Shown here piece after piece: positions 33,801 through 43,100 of a DNA stretch of 64,000 bases; the stretch's first letter is position 1; each line of letters starts with the position of its first letter. The position numbers were made by a program, and so were the translations under genes. Source of the stretch: Asterias rubens (lineage: Eukaryota; Echinodermata; Asteroidea; Forcipulatida; Asteriidae). The stretch spans positions 2,728,001 to 2,792,000 of the forward strand of contig NC_047070.1 of assembly GCF_902459465.1 (NCBI RefSeq). Direction: 5' to 3'. A model generated the notes under the pieces. The model saw nothing but the letters and a program-made list of their open reading frames with translations, did no database searches and was not told the DNA's origin.

Positions 33801-36800
33801 GGGCCTCATTTATTTGTATTTCTTTTCTTTTCAGTAAGACATGTCCGCTCTGGGTTAGTGCTATCAACACTTATGCAAATTCGCTGACAATGAAGCGTGC
33901 AGGTAGTAGGAGAAACAAAGAAAGGCAGGTAAAAAAAAAAATAACTTGTTCATTACTCTCGTCCACCAGAAGAAATACTGTGCGTAACCTTCTTTTCTTT
34001 TGTTTTAAGGAAAAAGAGAAAAGAAATCAAATGAATAATATATGGTAAACTGTTGGTATTTGTGAACAGGACCAGTATCCCCATTATTAGGTGTATTTGC
34101 ACTTTATGTGTTAAATAACAGCCCTCAAATTAAATAAAAAATCTGTGTAAATTTTTGCAAGAATTTGCTACAAGATAATGAAAAGTTCAAAGTATTGGGT
34201 AAAAAATTTCCTCTTTATATCAAAAGCTTTCCAGTGCTCTTTATCGTACGTTTTGTTTGGATTGACCTTTAATAATTGGGCACAAGTTGACTAGGGTATG
34301 AGGTCATGCCACTTGGATTGAGAAATTCGTACTGCCTATATAAACTTTGGATTGGATGTGTATCTGCAATTAGGGAACAATGAGTTGATCTGATTGCTTT
34401 TCTATGTTGTTATTGTAATATTGTACCTTCACCAAAACTGTACATGTTTGCTTTTCCTACAAATTGTTTTTATTTTGTGTACTGTCTGTTCAGTCATCGA
34501 GTATGCTTTTCTAATTCGCTTGCAGAACGCGAGAATAGTGATGCCATTAGCAACGAGACAACTGAAGGTGAACCACGATCAAAAGGTTGCTACGCTCTGA
34601 CACTGGTGATTCTGAAACGCCTCAGCTGAACGTGCTCCCCGTACAGTGTATCATGCAGATTGAAGAAGAAAGTATGTAAAGGAAAGGAAAATATCACACA
34701 GAAGATTTTCCTGTCAACGAATCAATTTCCCCTGCACAGACTTATGCTTTTGTGCCAATGGGCCATATTTTTGACCGTGTGAGGGCGCTCTCAATCACTT
34801 CCGGGGGTATATTCATTCATACCCAAAACAGTTTTTAAAGATTGGAACACATTACCACCACAGACATCTAATCCATCACAGACAATAAGACTTTTAAAGG
34901 AGCCGTTATAATCCACCTCTAAAGCAAATTGAAACTACGGCGCAACAAAAGTGACAGAACGCCTATTAATTTGTGCAGGGCGAATCGCGTGTACCCCCGG
35001 TAGTGATAAAAATACTATTTATAGCGCCCTCGCGCTGTCAAAAATAAGGGGCATTGTGGAGTGGAAATTATCCAGTACACTTCAAAGGACTCGGATGGGA
35101 ATGTTTATTCTGATGATAACTAATTTAAACAAAATGTTGTCTGAATCATCATTTTCAATAGAAAAGTAGAAAAACTATATTATTTTAATTCAATTTTGTA
35201 AAATCTTTAAATCTTTGAAATTGTTAAAGGCCCTGTCACACCATGGCGTATTGCCTTAACGTATGCCGGCGTATAGGCCTACAGAAACTAGTTCGAGCAT
35301 TTTAAAAGTCCAAGAGTGCCCAACTTCCCAGAATCACATCCATAGCGTACTGAACGTATACAAAGCGTATGACTAATGAATTGATAGCGTATCACTAACT
35401 TAAAATGAAGTTATGTATGTTACACAGGTGGATACGTCAGAATACGTCGAGACTTGTTGGGGATACGCCAGGCATAGGTTATACGGCACATAAAGGTATT
35501 TATTTCGTCAGCCAAAGTACATCACAGAGCCCTATACCAGCCAACAAGTAACGTACCTCTGACGTTCGCTAACGTACCACGGGCAACAAGAAATTTTGAA
35601 CATGCTCAATATTTTGTTGCGGGCTCTACGTGCTCCAAATTTTAATAGCGTATCACAGCGTGCTCTAATAACATTAGCGACATATTACCCCTAACCTATA
35701 TCAGCGTACACCAACGGAATGTTGATATTTCGCAAACGTTCGCAAACGTTAACATACAAGCAGGTGGTATGCCATGGTGTGGCAAGCCCCTAAATTAAAA
35801 AAACTCTGTGTTTTGAGACACTAAATACATGATCATCAATTTGTAAATTGCAAAGAAGATCCAATGGGCATAATTTCTTGGTTAGCTTTTTGTGTTCCAA
35901 ACCAATGATGACTAGTGGACACAATTGGGAGAACAAACGATGAGTGTTCAGCTCTTAAATTTGAATTTGAATTGTTTTAAATTGAATTGTTTTGGGGAAT
36001 TTAGAAAGTGCCTTTTCAAGAAAGTAACATAATTCATCATGAGGGTAATATTAACTTTCAATGTTTATAATAACAATGAGTATTGTACCAGAAATGTGTC
36101 ATTATGATATGAAGAGAAGGAAATAAAAAAATCTCAATGTGTGTCTCTTGTCAACAATATCCTTTTTTTGTCAAGTTCATTCATTCGATTAAAATTTAAT
36201 TAAGGCCTGTCTAAGCTCTGAAGACTTAGTAAATGACCAAAATGAGGTCCAGAAAGTTTGTTGGTGACATTTAGAAACAATTTAAATAACCCCAGGTCAA
36301 AATTGCAGTTGAACCCAGTTAACTGGGGTCAACTGGTTCAACTGGATAGTGACCAAACTCGTCCATTTTCCATATTAACCAACTGGTTTTGACTAGGTTT
36401 AACTGTGTTCAACTAGGTTTAAATTATAAACCAGTTGGTGTCTGTCCATTTTCCATATTAAACCAACTGGTTTTAACTGTATTGAACTAGTTTATCAACT
36501 GGTTTTCAACTAGTTCCAGTTAAACACAGTTTAACTAGGTTCAACTAGAATTTTGACCTGGGACTTAATTGGGGAAATGATTGATGTACAGAATAATATT
36601 TCCAGGGGTGTTAAATAATTAATTAATTGAGATCTGGGAGAAAAGAGCTGAAAACCTGTTAATGAAAGCAAAATAAATAAGCCAGTATATTTTCCCCATT
36701 CGTTTGTGCACTTGGTGATTTGCCCATAGAGTTTGTGCACAGTTCTTCATTTTTTACCAATAGAGGGCGCTATTTTCCTATAATTATTTTCTAATTAAAA

Positions 36801-39800
36801 TAACTCATTACTGTGCAAGTTTTGCCCTTGATGACTTTCACATGTTATTCAGGACTACCATAAGAACATCTGGGGAAAAATTCAGGTAGTTGCAGAGGGT
36901 AGATCACAAAACTCGAAAACTAGAGCCCTTTTTGATGATCATCCCACAGTCTAGATGCAAATTTAACATCTATTATATTAACCTAGTTGGTTAGACACTG
37001 CTCTAGAATTGCGAATTTGTGCAATAAAGGTTAAAAAATTAAATAAACTGAACTAAATAAATTTAAGGGCCTATCCATTAATATTTGATATTTTAATTGG
37101 TAACTTCTCTTACAGGGTGAAGGTCATTCGATGTTTATTTTGGAGCAGGAAATTGAAACCATAAAGAACATTCAGAACCTGTACCCAAAACTGTCCAACG
37201 TTCCGGTGTTCAATGAGTAAGTGTTAGTATCAGGAACCTCATTAGCCTATTTCCGAAACTCTAACCCCAAAGGGGGATCACTTGGATCGATTTAAACCTT
37301 GTCCAGCAAATGGGCATACAATACAATACAATACAACTTGATTGTCCCTGCATTGGAAATTCTTGGGGAATATAGCCACCCCTGCTCTGGAGTAGGGCTA
37401 AGCATATAAAATCCTGGAATAATAAGGGAATGAATATGTGCTTGGCCGGTTTTAAATACTCTGTTTAATACCGGTTACAGTCTGGATGCGATAATTACCC
37501 GAGTCTGAGGCGAGGGTAATTATCAGGATCCAGACTGCAACCGGTTTTAAACAGAGTGTTTAATACCGGCCAAGCTCATTTTATTTCTATTCAATAAGCA
37601 CATTTTTATTCTATTCATAAATACCTTTTCGGTCAAAAAACATCAAAACTTTTTGGTCCAAAAAATCACAAAAATTGTAATTGTTCAATGATTTCTTTCA
37701 ACAAAACACCCCTCCAGGTATGAAATGGTAAGGCCTTCTGGTGAAAACTCCTTACAGGGAGATTGGCTTGCACGTAGCGCGTATTGCGTGATGTGGGCCA
37801 GGTGTTCCAGCCGCTGCTCTCGACCAATAGGAATGAATAAACTGTCTTTATAAGCACAGGTGCAGCTTGCGTGTCACGCCCATGTTTAAACACTTTTTAC
37901 TGGTGATATGTCATCCGTTTAAACACCCCCACGTGATACCCTCTCGACCAATCAGAATGGATAAACTGTCTTAGGTATTTATGAATCTTGAATAAATGTG
38001 CAGCCAGAACCCCCTGGAATAGAGACCTAGGCGGTGACAGTGTGAAAGTGCGTGCCCATATTCACCATTTATTGATAATAAAATTTGATAGAAATGAACA
38101 AGAAATAAAGTGTACACAAAGCATGTTCATCTTGAGAGTTTATCCTTTTATTCTCCTTCTCCTCATTTCCAGCGAGGCAGATCCTTTAGTAGGATGGAGT
38201 CGTCCAGAGGAGTGGAGAGCTGATGCTACTTACGCAGCTGTGGTTGTCAAGGTAACTCTTTCTTTCTTTCTTTCATTCTATGAACAAATAAAAAGTACAA
38301 AAAAAATTGTCTTTCTAATGCTGTTTCTTTAAGGGTATGTATACATTTGATAATCACTCTTGAATTTAAAAACCTTTGATTAGAAGCCTACAGCAGCTTT
38401 CGCTAGTAAAAAGCATTTGAGAAACATTTCACTTTGAAGTAATGTGTTTATGTCAAAGGATATCAGTTTTTATGCCCTAAAGTTTGAATCTGAGAAACGT
38501 TTAACTGTCAGTAAATCTGAAACTAGGGTGTTTTTTCTTTCATCTATCTCCTGCAACTTTGAAGACCAATTTTCACAGATTTGTTATTGTATGCATATGT
38601 TGGGATACACCAAGTGAGAATATTGGTCTTTGACAATTACCGAAGTTGTCCGGTGCCTTTAAGGACATTTCCGGGTGTATCTTTTCCTTGATGATGAATT
38701 TCTGTCCTCCATCTCTCTTCTCCAGATTATTGCCCAGCATCAAAATCTTCTCATCAGCCAGCATCCAAATGTGAACTACGCGTTGTTAAGCAACGACAAT
38801 GGCTTCCTTAATTTTAACCCCAACTTCTTCACTCAGCGGACTCTGGTTGCTCGGTTTCAGATGAATCTAACTCACCCACCGAGCATTCAGACAATCAAGA
38901 AACCTGTACTCAGTGTGATGGGTTTGTTGGCGCTGCTTGGAGACACTCAAGTTGATGTTTTATCAGGTACACTGGCTCATTCATTCATTCGTTTCTTTTA
39001 TTTTGAATCTGACGTAAAGTTGTAGGTTTGTGTAATGCACGAAAAGAACTCAGTACACTTAAAGAAGGGATTTGCCCCGCTGTTTTCTGGTGTTCTGTCT
39101 ATAGAAAAGTAGTTGGAATGACTAGGCCGCGTGATCAAGCACACTGGACTCTGGTGTTTTTGATCAGCAGCAGTGGGTTCAAGTCCTGGTCGTGACGACT
39201 GTGGCCATGAGCAAGACACTTGACCATTGTTGCTTCAGCCTCAGATGTGATGTACAGCCGTAGGTCCGAGCATTGCAAAAAAAAATTACTTTTCTTAAAT
39301 TCAAGTTAAATTAATTTGAACATTGATAAGGTTGTATTTTCACCAGCCAAATGTTCAAATTCTACATTAACATTTTGACTTCTTTAACATTGCAGCAGGA
39401 GAGGTCAGCGGTAACAACAGTGACGTGGGTATTTTAGCGTCAACACACACACCAGTAAATACTTCAGGGGACAGGTGAAAAAAATATTGTTGTTATAATT
39501 TATTCCCAAGGGATTTTGGACAAGGCATTTTTACAAATAAGATTTAGTGTGGGTGGTGGAATAACTTTTGTTATGATAATTTCAGCTGGCAGATGAGCAT
39601 GATCGTATACAACAGCAACGACACGAGTAATGAGACTGGAAGTGATCATGTGACCATCAACGTTCAAGGTGTTCCTAACAGTCGGCAAAATCAAGGTATG
39701 TATAAATGAGATACAGCCATTACTATAATAATAATATATCTTATATCAACATCATCTTTGGGACAACATGCTTCCGAGCAACAGTAATCAAGTTTACTTT

Positions 39801-40084
39801 TGTTGTTCCTGACCCACATAAGTTGTTCCTTGTTGGTCTGTCCAGTTGTTTCCCTCAGTTGATTTACTCCCCATGCCTGCATGCTCCTCTTCAATTCATT
39901 CCTTTTTTTGCTCATCTAGTTGCCCTCCTGTCATGTTCTGTTCTGTTTTTTGTTTTGTTTTATATTTATTGTGTGCTTTTTGCTTGAATAATTATTGTAT
40001 TTGTTATTATTTTGATTGGTTCGTTGCTTATCGATTAACTTTTGCTGTGCTTTTTGATGTACTTGTATTTGTTGAGGTCAAATA

Positions 40085-40118
<34 letters not shown>

Positions 40119-43100
40119 TAATAATAATAGATCTTATATAGGGCATAATTGGCCTAAAAAAGAGTCCAAGGCGCTGCACACGAACAATAGAAACGCAAAA
40201 TGTATAAATAAGACTATTGAAGAATTAAACGTTGCTTAAAAAGTACAGGGGTGGATTTCACAAAGAGTTAGGACTGGTTTTTATCTTGATTTAGGACAAA
40301 TTACTCGTCGTTTTGAATAACTCCTAAAGAGTCATAGGACTAGTCCTAGGTTATTGGGACTATCTTTTGTGAAATCGACCACTGGCTTTTGGGGTAATGT
40401 TGTAAATATTTATATAATCAACACCCAACAGTTTAAAATCCTAGAATCCTAGAAATAAAATAGAAAGAATTGCAAAACTTATGCGCACATATCTCCAAGA
40501 GCACAATACACAAACACTAAAACTTAAAAATACAAACATAGGAAAATGACATTGAAAGTGCATCACAATGAGCAAGAAAAGGCAAGTGACATAAAACTAG
40601 TTTTGAGTTGAACTTTAAAGCCATTGGACACTTTCGGAACAGAAGAAAAAATAAAAGTTCACAGATTTACAAATAACTTACAGGGTTTACAGAAGGTAAT
40701 GGTGAAAGACTTCTCTTGAAATATTATTGCATGAAATGCTTTACTTTTTGAGAAAACATTAAAACAATATCAATTCTCAATATCGAGATTTACGGATATA
40801 TTATAAACACTTGTCATGACACGGTGAAACGTGCAGAAACAAGGGTGGGTTTTCCCGTTATTTTCTCGTGACTCCGATGACTGATTGAGCCTAAGTTTTC
40901 ACAGGTTTGTTATTTTATATAAAAGTTGTGATACACGAAGTGTGGGCCTTGGACAATACTGTTTACCGAAAGTGTCAAATGGCTTTAAAAGACCTTTGGG
41001 AAGAGACTATTGTGGTAGTGAGATGCATTTCTGTATTTTTCTTTCAGACATGTTGTACGTTGTGTATCTTTTGAACAACACTCTGGGTAATCCATATCAT
41101 TTGTGGAAAGACTACAACAAACCAGTTTTTCCGACCAGAAAACAATTTGTAGAAATGAGGAAAAATCAGGTAACTATAAAAATGATTTATAATTGTTCAC
41201 AGAAAATAGAACTGACAAGGAGGAGGGATGAGACACAAGGTTTAAGCCAGGATTTGGTATAATGGTGTCCAAATTAGCTGGAATTTTAAAGGCAGTGGAC
41301 ACTGTTGGTAATTACTCAAATTAATTATTTGCATCAAACCTTACTTGGTATAACGAGTAATGGGGAGGTTGATGGTATAAAACATTGCGAGAAACGGCTC
41401 CTTCTGAAGTGACGTAGTTTTCGAGAAAAAAAACATTTTCCACGAATTTGATTTCGAGACCTCAGGATTAGAATTTGAGGTCTTGAAATCAAGCATCTAA
41501 AGCACACAACTTCCATTATTTATCTCGCAACTTCGACGACCAATTGAGCTCAATTTTTCACAGGTTAGTTAATTTGTGCATGTTGAGATATACCAAGTGA
41601 GAAGACTGGCCTTTGACAATTACCAATAGTGTCCAGTGTCTTTAAACACTGGGGTGTCCAAATTGTTCACTTAAAATACATTTACATGAAAACGAGAGAT
41701 GAAACAGGGTGTCCAAAATTAAAACAGGGTGTCCAAAAGACACCATAACACCGTTTTGGCTAAAGGCTTTGATGAGAAATTCTAAACTTATTTGTATTAA
41801 TACCTTCTGCCCTCTACTCTCTGGAACAGTTTCCCCCATCACAAGAGTCTATCACCTCCTTTGAATCATACATAAGTGGCCTGAAAATCCACCTCCTCGT
41901 GTCTGTACAGCATTTTTACCTAGTTTTTGTGTTAATCTTAGAATAAGATCATTCAATCAATAGACCTTACGTACATGACGTCATTTCAGTAGGGCGCCCT
42001 CACCTAGAGGTCAAAAGGAGGTTGTTCATTGGCCAATACTGTGCGCCGTGAGTACAAATCTATGCGTCTCGATTGTTTTGTCACCGTTTTTCCCATTAAG
42101 ATGGCGGCTGGATGACGTCAATGCATGAGGTCTATTGCAAGTAATTTAATATTTTATGTAGAGTTAATTTTATATTAATTAGGCGCTATATAAATCAAAT
42201 AAAGACAGCAAAAAAAGTGATGCGGCTGTTGTAAAAGCACCTATAATATTAAAATTGTTACATGTAATCCAAAAAATGAAAATACCAGGAGATGGAAAAT
42301 TTAATTACGGCGATTTTGACACCTTGTTTGTTACAGTCGGTCGAGTACAAACAAGGTGTCAAAATCACCGTAATTAAATTTTTCGTCTCCTGGTATTTTC
42401 ATTTTTAGAATACGAGTATTAACAATTTGAAAATTATAGGTGCTTTTATAACAGCTGCGTTACTTTTTTTGCTGTCTTTATATTATTATTATTATTCTAT
42501 ACTATCTCTTTTTTTCTTAAGGAGCCTGTCCGAATCACAGGGCCGACTAGTTTCACTGGTCCTGGGATGACGTTTGACTTTAACTTGAGCAAACCTGGGG
42601 TGATGCTTATTCATGCTTGTGCTAAACCTGTAGCAGCTCTAGAAAAGGTAAAATATTGTCTCACAAATAAAATCTCAAACTATTTTAAAAAATAGCTGAT
42701 TGATAGCTCCTGTTTAAAGATACTGGACACCTTAAGTAATTGTCAAAGACCAGTCTTCTCACTTGGTGTATCTCAACATAAACTCAAAATAATAAACCTG
42801 TGAACATTTGAACTCAATTGGTTGTCGAAGTTGCGAGAAAATAATGGAAGAAAAAACGCCCTTGTCGCACAAAGTGGTGTGCTTTCAGATGCTTCATTTC
42901 GAGACCTCAGCTGAGGTCTTGAAATCAATTCAAATATTTTACTGAGAAATTACTTCTTTCTCAAAAACTACATTACTTCAGAGGGAGCCTTTTCTCACAT
43001 TTTTTACTATCAACAGCTCTCCATTACTCGTTACCAAGTAAGTTTTTATGCTGTCCAGTGCCTTTAGATATCGCAGATTTCGTGTTTTTATTTATTATTT

